Origin: a virus | Virus record (IMG/VR): IMGVR_UViG_3300046616_000483 | Location: 1 to 46,181 of that record | Length of the DNA stretch: 46,181 bases | Strand: one strand, 5' to 3' | Shown here: piece by piece, positions 7,572 through 14,170 of the stretch | Numbering within the stretch: position 1 is the stretch's first letter | Layout: the number at the start of each line of letters is the position of its first letter | Program-made: the position numbers and the translations under genes | Notes under the pieces: generated by a model | The model's database searches: none | Seen by the model: only the letters and a program-made list of their open reading frames with translations | Told to the model about the DNA's origin: nothing

Positions 7572-8819
7572 TTGAGCCTTCAGATCGAACAGCGCCCGAT
7601 CGAGGCGCTCATTCCGTTTGCGCGAAACGCGCGCACGCACTCCGATGCGCAGGTCGCGCAGATCGCTGCCAGCATCGTGGAATTCGGCTGGACCAATCCG
7701 GTACTGGTCGATGGCGACAGCGGCATCATCGCGGGCCACGGTCGCCTGCTCGCCGCGCGCCAGCTCAAACTCACGCAGGTGCCAGTGATCGAACTGGCCC
7801 ACCTGAGCCCGGCGCAGAAGCGCGCCTACGTCATTGCCGACAATCGGCTGGCTGAGAACGCAGGCTGGGATGAAGAACTGCTCCGATTGGAACTGGCCGA
7901 GCTTCGCGACGCCGAGTTCGATCTGGACCTGCTTGGTTTCACCGATGCCGAGTTGGAGGACCTGCTCATCGATGACCAGGCCGGGCTGACCGACGACGAC
8001 GAAGTACCTGAACCGACCGAGCACCTCGTATCGCGCCGCGGTGACGTCTGGATCTGCGGTGGTCACAAATTGCTCTGCGGTGATGCCACCAGCGCCGAGG
8101 ACTACGCCGCGTTGCTGGGCGATGAGTTGGTGGATATGACCTTCACTGACCCGCCCTACAATGTCGACTACGCCAACAACCCGAAGGACAAGCTGCGCGG
8201 CAAGCACCGTCCAATCCTCAACGACAACCTGGGTTCGGACTTCGGCACATTCCTGGAAGCTTGGTGCACGCACATGGTGGCGCTGACCAAGGGCGCAATC
8301 TACATCGCGATGTCGTCATCGGAACTGGACCGCCTACAGACCGCATTCCGCGCGGCCGGCGGTCGCTGGTCCACTTTCATCATCTGGGCCAAGAACAAAT
8401 TCACGATGGGCCATGCCGACTACCAGCGGCAGTACGAGCCCATCCTCTACGGCTGGCGCGACGGCAACGACCGCTTCTGGTGCGGCGCGCGCGATCAAGG
8501 CGATGTCTGGTTCATCGACCGCACCAGTAAGAACGACCTGCATCCGACGATGAAGCCGGTCGCGCTGGTAGAACGGGCGATTCGCAATAGCAGCAAAACC
8601 CGCGACCTGGTCCTCGATCCCTTTGGCGGATCGGGCACGACGATGATCGCGGCCGAGAAGACTGGTCGCCGCGCGCGTCTTATCGAGCTGGACCCGAAGT
8701 ACGCCGATGTGATCGTCCGGCGCTGGCAGGATCACACTGGCCAGGCCGCAGTCCGCCAGAGTGATGGCGCGTCATTCGATGATGCCGCACGCGAAACCGA
8801 TATAGCCGGAAGCGAATGA
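7572..8819 (+). CDS. ParB-fused site-specific DNA methyltransferase (N4-cytosine/N6-adenine type)
   Basis: A 415-residue fusion when started at TTG 7572. The N-terminal ParB/Srx domain (about 5-110) has GIIAGHGRLLAARQL with the GxxR box at 55-58 and ADNRLAENAGWDEELLRLEL. The methyltransferase follows with catalytic DPPY at 193-196 and the AdoMet loop DPFGGSGTT at 349-357, the motif IV-then-I order of the beta class. It should methylate an exocyclic amine in phage DNA, probably as protection against host restriction. The upstream ATG 7431 is possible, but the extra 47 residues do not look like protein and the ParB domain starts naturally at SLQIEQRPIEALIPF. Its stop overlaps the cytosine methyltransferase start (ATGA). 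Confidence 0.87.
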   Translation: MSLQIEQRPIEALIPFARNARTHSDAQVAQIAASIVEFGWTNPVLVDGDSGIIAGHGRLLAARQLKLTQVPVIELAHLSPAQKRAYVIADNRLAENAGWDEELLRLELAELRDAEFDLDLLGFTDAELEDLLIDDQAGLTDDDEVPEPTEHLVSRRGDVWICGGHKLLCGDATSAEDYAALLGDELVDMTFTDPPYNVDYANNPKDKLRGKHRPILNDNLGSDFGTFLEAWCTHMVALTKGAIYIAMSSSELDRLQTAFRAAGGRWSTFIIWAKNKFTMGHADYQRQYEPILYGWRDGNDRFWCGARDQGDVWFIDRTSKNDLHPTMKPVALVERAIRNSSKTRDLVLDPFGGSGTTMIAAEKTGRRARLIELDPKYADVIVRRWQDHTGQAAVRQSDGASFDDAARETDIAGSE

Positions 8820-9883
8820 TCCGGCCCGCGTACTACAACGAGATTGATCCCTACCTGTGCGATTGGCTGCGTAATCTGATCGCTGCCGGTCTAATCCCAC
8901 CCGGCGACGTCGATGACCGAGACATCCGATCTGTTTGCGCAGACGACCTGCGCGGCTACCGCCAATGCCACTTTTTCGCCGGCATCGGCGGCTTCGCCTA
9001 CGCCTGCCGACTGGCCGGCTGGCCCGACGATGAAGAAATCTGGACGGGCGGCTTCCCGTGCCAGCCGTTCAGTGTCGCGGGCCGACAGCGCGCGCAGGCG
9101 GATGACCGTCACCTCTGGCCGGAACTGCATCGCCTTATTGCATCGGCGCGACCCGCTCTATTCCTGGGTGAGAACGTGTCTGGTCTCATCCCGCTGGGGC
9201 TCGACGGAGTTTTGTCTGACCTGGAAAGCGAAGGCTACGCCAGCCGGGCGGTTGTTGTTCCAGCTTGTGCCGTCAACGCTCCGCACCGACGCGACCGGGT
9301 CTGGATCGTTGGGCACCGTTTGGCCGACCGGGACGGCGAACGACCCGGAGAAACGCGGCAACTTTGCGGCCGAGCGACGCAATGGTCTGCCGGGCGTAGT
9401 GAAGGCGGTCTGGAGCACGCCCGCGCCAGCGACGGCGCGAAAGGCAGTCCCGGTCAGCGGTTCGGCAGCGGAACCATGTTGCCGCTGCCGGCGCAGGCGG
9501 TGTGGGCGACGCCCACGACGCGGGATCACAAGGACGCATCGAGCATTGGCAGCGCACCGGAGAATGCGCTGCTTGGACGACAAGTCAAACCCTCGCCGGA
9601 CGGCGGATACCTGAATCCGGAATTCGTCTTCTGGCTCATGGGATACCCGCCAGAATTCGTCGCCTGCGCGCCGCCGGCAATGCGATTGTCCCGCAGGTCG
9701 CCGCAGAAATCCTCCGCGCCTTCCGCCTCTGACGCTGCGCCCGTGCGCAGCGCCGGGGTGGATTCCCCCTCAGCCGGCGTCGGCGAAGCCGGCGTAGCGC
9801 GTGTAGTCGTAGCCCTCCGGCCGGACGTACAAATCAATGCGGGCGGGCGCGCACCACAATGCATTGATCACCGCGCTCCCTAA
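8816..9883 (+). CDS. dcm: DNA (cytosine-5) methyltransferase, C-terminal motif X in another frame
   Basis: The uninterrupted frame gives 355 residues with the C5-methyltransferase motifs: I FAGIGG 54-59, IV PCQ with catalytic Cys82, VI ENV 119-121, VIII RRDRVW 158-163, and a target-recognition region ending LNPEFVFWLMGYP. The expected motif X is absent from this frame. A -1 shift near 9650-9690 would give RLRAAGNAIVPQVAAEIL and a stop at 9730-9732, just before a terminator-like hairpin. I infer that the functional end was 9732 and that the remaining codons to 9883 are read-through of foreign frame. Whether this is a sequencing error, an inactivating shift or a recoding event is not decidable here. 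It is coupled to the upstream amino-methyltransferase. Confidence 0.8.
   Translation: MIRPAYYNEIDPYLCDWLRNLIAAGLIPPGDVDDRDIRSVCADDLRGYRQCHFFAGIGGFAYACRLAGWPDDEEIWTGGFPCQPFSVAGRQRAQADDRHLWPELHRLIASARPALFLGENVSGLIPLGLDGVLSDLESEGYASRAVVVPACAVNAPHRRDRVWIVGHRLADRDGERPGETRQLCGRATQWSAGRSEGGLEHARASDGAKGSPGQRFGSGTMLPLPAQAVWATPTTRDHKDASSIGSAPENALLGRQVKPSPDGGYLNPEFVFWLMGYPPEFVACAPPAMRLSRRSPQKSSAPSASDAAPVRSAGVDSPSAGVGEAGVARVVVALRPDVQINAGGRAPQCIDHRAP
9733..9752. terminator. Hairpin between convergent genes
   Basis: Perfect 8-bp stem CGCTGCGC/GCGCAGCG with a 4-base loop, directly after the TGA that ends the motif X frame. No T-run follows, so it may be a bidirectional or factor-assisted terminator. The same hairpin is kept in the second copy at 11116-11135. 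Confidence 0.55.
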
Positions 9884-9915
9884 GCCGGCGATTCAGTCCA
9901 GAGCCTTGGATAGAG
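9770..9915 (-). pseudogene. Decayed second copy of the 106-residue gene at 11150-11470
   Basis: Reading the minus strand, the C-terminal segment PEGYDYTRYAGFAD matches PEGYDYARYAGFAN of the intact gene. Two lesions separate it from a working copy: a two-base deletion in the run of CG dinucleotides, which shifts VVRAPARIDL out of frame, and a TGA in place of the Trp codon in QDWIAG. The 5' half of the gene is missing. It faces the methyltransferase tail across the 9733-9752 hairpin, as the intact copy faces its own methyltransferase remnant. Confidence 0.7.
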
Positions 9916-10350
9916 CAGAACATCGCAACCGTTAGCGAATGATCATACAAGTTTTAACGAGATAATCGATCCTTGTTCTAACCCGGCTGGCCAGTTTCAA
10001 TGGCAGCGATCCGCAACTGGTCACGCACTTAGCTGATCGTCCGGTTCACGCCATTCATTGTGACGCCACGAGACAGGATTCAACACTTCGTGCACACCGT
10101 GCTGGCCGCATCTTAACTTCGCCACGTGTAACCTCATCCCCAGGCGCAAACGCCTGATCACCATAGTAAAAGGGCCAACATTGTCGGTCGGATCATGATT
10201 CAAGGTCGCACATCTAGCGTCCGCGTATAGCCATCAGGACGTAGGTTTCTGCGCCGAACTTGAAGTGGGTGAAGCCCTTTTCGGTTGCTGATCGCGTCCT
10301 CAATGGAGCAGATGCAAATCCTTTCCGTCGAATGCCGCGGGAGCCGCAAG
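9916..10350. other. Mostly empty intergenic stretch
   Basis: About 435 bases with no convincing gene apart from the weak minus-strand frame at 10021-10203. No repeats, hairpins with T-runs or tRNA features were seen. Confidence 0.4.
10021..10203 (-). CDS. Doubtful small ORF
   Basis: Sixty codons from an ATG without a clear Shine-Dalgarno. The C-terminal VSWRHNEWREPDDQL is reminiscent of the end of small DUF2158/YodC-like proteins, and a neighbouring frame (FAPGDEV) recalls their start, so this could be a frameshifted relic of such a gene. Equally it may be noise. Confidence 0.22.
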   Translation of the reverse strand: MNHDPTDNVGPFTMVIRRLRLGMRLHVAKLRCGQHGVHEVLNPVSWRHNEWREPDDQLSA

Positions 10351-10656
10351 ATGACAAAGCTCGCCGATCGTGTATATACCGAATCCTCCGATATCGGCCG
10401 ATTGAGTCTCTTGATCGAGAGCTTGCCGGATGAAGCACAAGTTGATCTGGTTCTAATCGACGGAAGCCGTCAAGTCGGAGTGGTAACGACTCGTCCGAGT
10501 CTTCAGACCTTCCTCGACCCTGCTGGAAACGAGGGCGTCAATGCTGTCGTTCGATTGGACGACCCCAACATCAAAGATCGCACGCTCTACTTGTGGCTCG
10601 ATGAAATTCTTGAGGTCCGACCAATCCACAGTGCGGACCGGCCGTTTGCCCGCTAA
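10351..10656 (+). CDS. DUF3247 family protein
   Basis: A 101-residue protein that I recognise as DUF3247, a small family known from Xanthomonadaceae. Diagnostic stretches are ADRVYTESSDIGRLSLLIES, VDLVLIDGSRQVGVVTTRPS, QTFLDPAGNEGVNAVVRLDD and LYLWLDEILEVRP. The Sm-like beta-barrel feel of the central strands is my impression only; the function of the family is unknown to me. ATG 10351 is preferred over ATG 10303 because GGAG lies about 8 bases upstream and the family begins close to the ADRVYT motif. It sits with the cysteine-rich gene between the two copies of a duplicated segment, so the pair may have arrived together. It is useful as a marker for the host group. Confidence 0.85.
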   Translation: MTKLADRVYTESSDIGRLSLLIESLPDEAQVDLVLIDGSRQVGVVTTRPSLQTFLDPAGNEGVNAVVRLDDPNIKDRTLYLWLDEILEVRPIHSADRPFAR

Positions 10657-10711
10657 TACGGACTCTGATTCTTAAATCCAGTCGACGTCCGAACAATCAA
10701 GGAGCCTTGAC

Positions 10712-10945
10712 ATGGCCACATGCGATGTCTGCGGAAATTCCTACGACAAATCTTTCACCGTCTCGATGCCCGGCCGCTCCGGTACGTTCGATTCGTTTGA
10801 ATGCGCTATACATGCTATGGCTCCACGATGCGAGCATTGCGATTGCCGCATCGTCGGTCACGGCATTGAGTACGATGGTCACTTCTTCTGCTGCGCACAT
10901 TGCGCTCACCACGCAGGCGTCGCAGCTGTGAAGGATCGCGTTTAA
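10712..10945 (+). CDS. Small cysteine/histidine-rich probable zinc protein
   Basis: A 77-residue protein with a CxxC pair at the start (CDVCGN), then FDSFECAIHAMAPRCEHCDC and GHFFCCAHCAHH. The Cys/His spacing predicts two treble-clef or ribbon zinc sites. Similar small proteins are widespread in bacterial chromosomes as uncharacterised cargo. AAGGAG lies 8 bases before ATG 10712. Probably cytoplasmic, with metal binding or a DNA/protein adaptor role; no specific function is claimed. It lies 55 bases after DUF3247 on the same strand and may share its transcript. Confidence 0.7.
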   Translation: MATCDVCGNSYDKSFTVSMPGRSGTFDSFECAIHAMAPRCEHCDCRIVGHGIEYDGHFFCCAHCAHHAGVAAVKDRV

Positions 10946-10950
10946 TAGGA

Positions 10951-11115
10951 ATGGCTCTGGCCAAGCCAATAAGGCTGAAGGTGTTGCGCGCTGACGTACA
11001 AACGATTGACGGTTCGTCGATAACTGAAATCGATGGATATACTTTCCGGTGCGCGGCCGGATACAAGATCGCCCCGCAAGTCGCTGCCGACGTCCTCCAC
11101 GCCCTGCGCCGCTGA
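10951..11115 (+). pseudogene. Orphan C-terminal fragment of a cytosine methyltransferase
   Basis: A 54-codon frame from ATG 10951 to TGA 11115. Its last 22 residues (RCAAGYKIAPQVAADVLHAL and two Arg) match RRLRAAGNAIVPQVAAEILR of the methyltransferase motif X region. The essential Gly-Asn-Ala has become Gly-Tyr-Lys, and nothing before it resembles the enzyme. The differences from copy 1 are mostly conservative in this reading frame, which argues that the motif X frame was once coding in both copies. Confidence 0.5.
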
Positions 11116-11299
11116 CGCTGCGCTTGCGCGCAGCGCCAGGGAGGCCCCCTCAGTCAGCGTTGGCGAAGCCAGCGTAGCGCGCGTAGTCGTAGCCCTCGGG
11201 TCGGATGTACAAGTCAATGCGGGCGGGCGCGCGTACTACAATGCATTGATCACCGCGCCCCCTGGAGCCAGCGATCCAGTCCTGCGCTTTGGTCAGATC
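11044..11299. repeat. Duplicated segment, copy 2
   Basis: Diverged direct repeat of 9660-9915. Here the methyltransferase tail is the decayed half and the minus-strand 106-residue gene is intact, the mirror image of copy 1. Confidence 0.8.
11116..11135. terminator. Hairpin, second copy
   Basis: The same 8-bp stem as at 9733-9752 (CGCTGCGC/GCGCAGCG) with loop TTGC instead of CCGT. The stem is unchanged while the surrounding sequence diverged, suggesting it matters, perhaps as a terminator between convergent genes. Confidence 0.55.
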
Positions 11300-11470
11300 G
11301 CGTACATACGCGTCGTACTCGACGGCGGTCATGATCTTGATTGAAGTCACGAACACGCGCTCCTCTTCGATGTAGTAGCCGCCGTGCTCGCGCAGCATCG
11401 CGCGCAGACCGGTCGGCTTGCACGAGAATCGAACGTTGACGGGGTAGGGCCTGCAAATCGTGATGGTCAT
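11150..11470 (-). CDS. Small phage protein behind shared leader 1
   Basis: A 106-residue protein without a recognised family. Features: N-terminal MTITICRPYPVNVRFSCKPT, central REHGGYYIEEERVFVTSIKI, and a C-terminal PEGYDYARYAGFAN rich in Tyr. No membrane segment or signal. Start ATG 11470 overlaps the stop of a ten-codon leader reading frame (ATGA), so translation is probably coupled to the leader. A partial decayed copy exists at 9770-9915. Position among phage early accessory genes suggests a non-essential or regulatory role. Confidence 0.65.
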   Translation of the reverse strand: MTITICRPYPVNVRFSCKPTGLRAMLREHGGYYIEEERVFVTSIKIMTAVEYDAYVRDLTKAQDWIAGSRGRGDQCIVVRAPARIDLYIRPEGYDYARYAGFANAD

Positions 11471-11582
11471 GACGCGCTCCGTGGTGGGTGTGGCGTCATG
11501 AACACTTCATTCCCAACGTAAGCCAAGCGGCGAATCGCGATGAATTTTCAGTCAGCGAAAGCCGTTTAAGTGTCGGACAAGA
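11467..11582 (-). promoter_or_regulatory. Shared leader element, copy 1
   Basis: Upstream of the 106-residue gene. Order in gene direction: TGTCCGACA (near 11577), CTTGGCTT, GGAATGAAGTGTTCATG with the ATG at 11499, then a leader frame MTPHPPRSAS whose TGA overlaps the gene's ATG. One of six related elements between here and 14322. Confidence 0.7.
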
Positions 11583-11607
11583 TCAATCATTCTCTTTGCC
11601 ACAACGC

Positions 11608-11627
11608 GGCCGGGCAGTGGCCCGGTC
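11608..11627. terminator. Hairpin after the DUF3489 gene
   Basis: GGCCGGGC (11608-11615) pairs with GCCCGGTC (11620-11627) around a 4-base loop, with one G-T pair. It lies just downstream of the minus-strand DUF3489 stop. No T-run follows, so terminator function is uncertain. Confidence 0.4.
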
Positions 11628-11637
11628 GCGCGCTGTA

Positions 11638-12261
11638 TCACTCTTCTTCGTCGGCGGCGGCCTCGGTCGTCGCTGTTTCCTCGGTCTTGATCCGGTAGAC
11701 CCGGTCCTCCTTTCCGCTCTTCTCATTGATCACTTCGTAACCCTTCTTCTTCAGGGTGCCGGCAAAGAATCCACGCACCGAGTGCTGCTGCCAGTCGGTT
11801 GCCGCCATCACGTCCTTGATGGTCGCGCCCTGTGGGCGCATCAGCAGGGCCACGACTTGGTCGAGGCGGGTCTCTTTGCGCTTCGTCGGCGGCGCTGCGG
11901 CCTCCAGGCTTGCATCGTCAGTGTCGGCGCCGCCGCTGTCTTGCTCGACAGAATCATCCACGTTGCCCGAATCGTCGGCCTCATCGACATCCGCCGCATC
12001 GGTATCGGTGCTGTCGTCATCGCCAGAAGCGACCACATCGTTGTCGCCGCTTGCCGGCGGGATCTGGTCGACCGCCTCGTAGCCGGCGGCGGTAAGGGCG
12101 TAGCCCGGACCGTCAGTGGCAATCAGGTCCTCGCGCAGCAGGCCGCGCACCACTGCCGCGCGTGCGCCACCTTTGAGGTTGTCGGGATACTGCTCGATGC
12201 GACCGCCGGTCTGGACGGCGAGGACGAGGAGCGCGCGCTGGGTTTCGGTGATATGCGTCAT
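11638..12261 (-). CDS. DUF3489 domain protein
   Basis: A 207-residue protein in three parts. Residues 1-65 form a winged-helix-like N-terminal domain (ITETQRALLVLAVQTGGRIE, ALTAAGYEAV). A long Asp/Ser/Ala-rich acidic linker (about 70-125) probably is disordered. The C-terminal DUF3489 domain (about 130-195) shows RLDQVVALLMRPQGATIKDV, then TDWQQHSVRGFFAGTLKKK. DUF3489 proteins are common phage-linked putative transcription factors. The AAGGAAA Shine-Dalgarno sits before ATG 12261. Unlike its neighbours it lacks the shared leader, so it may be the regulator rather than a member of that group, which is inference. Confidence 0.8.
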   Translation of the reverse strand: MTHITETQRALLVLAVQTGGRIEQYPDNLKGGARAAVVRGLLREDLIATDGPGYALTAAGYEAVDQIPPASGDNDVVASGDDDSTDTDAADVDEADDSGNVDDSVEQDSGGADTDDASLEAAAPPTKRKETRLDQVVALLMRPQGATIKDVMAATDWQQHSVRGFFAGTLKKKGYEVINEKSGKEDRVYRIKTEETATTEAAADEEE

Positions 12262-12327
12262 GGAAATTTCCTTTTTATTAGGTTGGGATTTGAGCGCGCC
12301 CGCACTGACGTGGAGCGCGCGGGTAAA

Positions 12328-12558
12328 TCACTCGGCGAGCACTTCTTCGATGGCTCGGTATGGATTGAGCTCGCCCTTGGCGATCGCGAGCATCACGTCG
12401 TCGTTAAAGGTGTTGAGGACGAGATAGGCCCTGCGTTGAAGTTCGCGCTGCGCAGCGGCGTGCCAGTCGTTGATGCTGAGCAGCTGGTTCAGTGCGTTGC
12501 GGTTGTGCTTCTTCATGCCGCCGATGTAATCCTTAAACGCTTCGGTCTGGTCTTTCAT
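12328..12558 (-). CDS. Small helical protein, paralogue of the gene at 12741-13001
   Basis: A 76-residue, predicted all-helical protein. NRNALNQLLSINDWHAAAQR, ELQRRAYLVLNTFNDDVM and AIEEVLAE align across their full length with NRASFAELIALEDWREVAMM, ELQRRAARALRAIPSDLLEM and AMTEVFAE of the next gene. No family recognised, no export signal. ATG 12558 overlaps the TGA of a 12-codon leader frame (ATGA), part of shared leader 2. The pair therefore arose by duplication with its leader or was assembled from modules sharing the leader. Confidence 0.65.
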   Translation of the reverse strand: MKDQTEAFKDYIGGMKKHNRNALNQLLSINDWHAAAQRELQRRAYLVLNTFNDDVMLAIAKGELNPYRAIEEVLAE

Positions 12559-12678
12559 GCTGGGCCTCCGTGGCCGTGTTGGTGTGGGGACATGAACGCT
12601 TCCTTCCCCGACGAAGCCAAGCGAATCAGTCGATAAAGAACGCTCGTTCTCGGTTGCAGACAGGTGCCGGACAGAAAC
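12555..12678 (-). promoter_or_regulatory. Shared leader element, copy 2
   Basis: In gene direction: CTGTCCGGCACCTGTC, the palindrome AGAACGAGCGTTCT (12637-12650), CTTGGCTTCGTC, and GGAAGGAAGCGTTCATG with the leader ATG at 12593. The leader frame MSPHQHGHGGPA ends in a TGA overlapping the gene's ATG. The most complete copy together with copy 3. Confidence 0.75.
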
Positions 12679-12740
12679 GGCGTGCAGAGACGAAGACGCC
12701 CCCGCACAGCGGAGGCGTTCAGTCGATTCGCAGCAGGGAA

Positions 12741-13001
12741 TTAGCGTGGTGCTGTGCGGAACTCGGCAAATACTTCGGTCATCGCCTGCCGAGTATCGAT
12801 CAAGTCGAAGGCCATCATTTCCAGCAGATCAGAGGGAATGGCCCGAAGCGCTCGGGCGGCTCGACGTTGCAGTTCCATCATCGCAACCTCCCGCCAATCT
12901 TCCAGGGCGATGAGTTCGGCGAACGATGCTCTATTTGCTTGCCTGACGCTACGTAGACACATCTTCAGGTGTTCCAAGCTCGTGTCATTACCGTCGTGCA
13001 T
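12741..13001 (-). CDS. Small helical protein, paralogue of the gene at 12328-12558
   Basis: An 86-residue helical protein sharing the DWREVAMMELQRRA core and the AMTEVFAE end with its neighbour, plus a ten-residue C-terminal extension (FRTAPR). ATG 13001 is the start giving the paralogue alignment. Behind shared leader 3, where the usual leader ATG is replaced by ATT. No known family. Its upstream region faces the divergent gene at 13245, so the two leaders lie back to back. Confidence 0.65.
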   Translation of the reverse strand: MHDGNDTSLEHLKMCLRSVRQANRASFAELIALEDWREVAMMELQRRAARALRAIPSDLLEMMAFDLIDTRQAMTEVFAEFRTAPR

Positions 13002-13122
13002 TCTGAGTCTCCGGGCTCAAATTGGTGTGTGGCAATGAACACTTCCTTCCGCGACGAAGCCAAGCGGTTGTGCCAAGAAAGAACGCTCGTTCTCGGGTTC
13101 GGACAGGTGTCGGACAGCTTCC
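13002..13122 (-). promoter_or_regulatory. Shared leader element, copy 3
   Basis: In gene direction: AGCTGTCCGACACCTGTC, the palindrome AGAACGAGCGTTCT (13080-13093), CTTGGCTTCGTCGC, GGAAGGAAGTGTTCATT. The leader start codon is ATT instead of ATG, and the frame (IATHQFEPGDSEC) runs across the gene start instead of stopping at it. Confidence 0.7.
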
Positions 13123-13159
13123 GCGCTGGACCGAAATATTTCTTTCGCCATCGCGGCGT

Positions 13160-13244
13160 GGACTGCGACCTAGTGCGCTTGGCTTCCCGTCCGAAGCACG
13201 CGTTCATGCCGTCGCCGCACCAACGCGGTTTACGGAGAGAGAGT
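13160..13244 (+). promoter_or_regulatory. Shared leader element, copy 4
   Basis: Plus-strand copy: GCTTGGCTTC, then GCGTTCATGCCGTCGCCGCA with ATG at 13206. Here the leader frame MPSPHQRGLRRESV is in frame with the gene, so it could add 13 residues to the protein. The upstream palindrome is not recognisable. Confidence 0.6.
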
Positions 13245-13772
13245 GTGAGCGAATTGCTACAGCCGGCGCTGGCCGGAGACTTGCAACGGTGCGCGGGACG
13301 ACTGGATTTTCTGGTCAACCATGCGCGCGTAACGTTGGTCGCGGACTGCGAGTTCGAAACCCTGACGACGCGGCGGTGCGAGGCACTGTGCGCCGTGCTG
13401 TCGCATTGCGTGTCATCCCACCGGTCGCAGCGCATCCGGCCGGACACGCTACGCGAACTGCTCGACGGCGCGGATGCTGAGCTGGGCGCATGGGAGCGTC
13501 ACATCCTGCCGCGCCACAACACCGCCAGACGCCGACCCACTGGACCCTTGGCGCCGGTGGAACATGCCTTTCGGGACGTGCTGGCGATGATTGACCGCTA
13601 TCTCGACGGGCTAGACCCGGCCGAGCCGGCGCATGCCATCGCGCGCGCCATCGAGCGGGTGGAGCGGTTGATGAGCTGCTATCCGCGCGATGATGAGTTT
13701 CAGCACGGACTGGCGCATGCGATCAGCGGCTTGGAGCAAGCCAAGGCCGCCGCCGAATTTCAAACGGCCTGA
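13245..13772 (+). CDS. Phage accessory protein, paralogue of the gene at 14323-14862
   Basis: A 175-residue protein from GTG 13245, with GGAGAG just upstream. ATG 13206 in the shared leader would give a longer form. The C-terminal half, FRDVLAMIDRYLDGLDPAEP followed by HGLAHAISGLEQAKAAAEF, matches LRWLLAVIERYFDGLEPEFS and VLRNAISSIENAILAAM of the other gene. The N-terminal half has a Cys-rich segment (TRRCEALCAVLSHCVSSH). No domain recognised. Predicted helical and cytoplasmic. It is transcribed away from the 12741-13001 gene. Confidence 0.65.
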   Translation: MSELLQPALAGDLQRCAGRLDFLVNHARVTLVADCEFETLTTRRCEALCAVLSHCVSSHRSQRIRPDTLRELLDGADAELGAWERHILPRHNTARRRPTGPLAPVEHAFRDVLAMIDRYLDGLDPAEPAHAIARAIERVERLMSCYPRDDEFQHGLAHAISGLEQAKAAAEFQTA

Positions 13773-13787
13773 TGCAAAGGCCGGCGT

Positions 13788-13905
13788 TGAAGCTGTCCGA
13801 CACCTGTCAGGTTAAGAATGTTGTTCCGAAAGCTCTTGGCTTTTCGCCGGAAGGAAGCGTTCATGTCCTCGCCGTAACGACGCGGCAATACCAGGGAGAA
13901 CAACG
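13788..13905 (+). promoter_or_regulatory. Shared leader element, copy 5
   Basis: Plus-strand copy: AGCTGTCCGACACCTGTC (identical over this stretch to copy 3), a weakened GAAT-GTT-GTTC version of the palindrome, CTTGGCTTTTCGCC, GGAAGGAAGCGTTCATG with ATG at 13862. The leader frame is only MSSP before TAA. Confidence 0.7.
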
Positions 13906-14154
13906 ATGGCGAACATGTCTTACTGCCGCTTCCAGAACACCGCGCAGCATTTGGAGGATTGCCAGTGGGTCTTGGAGGACATGGCCGGCGGCGACCCGGA
14001 ACGGCTGAGCGAAGAGGAATTGCAGGCGGCGAAGCGATTGGGGGCGACCTGCGTGGGTATCGTGCAATTGCTGGCCGAACGCGGCTCGCTGGCCTTTGAG
14101 CCCGACATGGACCTGGATTCGGTGCTGAACAAATTAAACGAAGCGGCGGGCTGA
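13906..14154 (+). CDS. Small conserved phage protein (MSYCRFxNT type)
   Basis: An 82-residue acidic protein. The opening MANMSYCRFQNTAQHLEDC is a pattern I know from many small uncharacterised phage and prophage proteins. The rest (LSEEELQAAKRLGATCVGIV) is helical. GGGAG precedes ATG 13906. It sits behind shared leader 5 and is followed by a strong terminator, so it forms its own transcription unit. Function unknown. Confidence 0.7.
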   Translation: MANMSYCRFQNTAQHLEDCQWVLEDMAGGDPERLSEEELQAAKRLGATCVGIVQLLAERGSLAFEPDMDLDSVLNKLNEAAG

Positions 14155-14170
14155 TCCGATGAGAGGCCAC

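Larger units (their letters stand above)
9660..9915. repeat. Duplicated segment, copy 1
   Basis: Roughly 255 bases that reappear, diverged, at 11044-11299 in the same orientation. In this copy the methyltransferase tail is the well-kept half and the following minus-strand gene is decayed. Confidence 0.8.

Noticed and set aside
11488-12636. 382-codon plus-strand frame over the DUF3489 gene and leaders
   Set aside because: It runs antisense through a recognised DUF3489 domain and a leader element; its translation is a hydrophobic/Arg mixture without motif.
12637-12650. SOS (LexA) box
   Set aside because: GAAC-N4-GTTC fits the Gram-positive consensus, but xanthomonad LexA proteins use other boxes; kept only as a generic palindrome.
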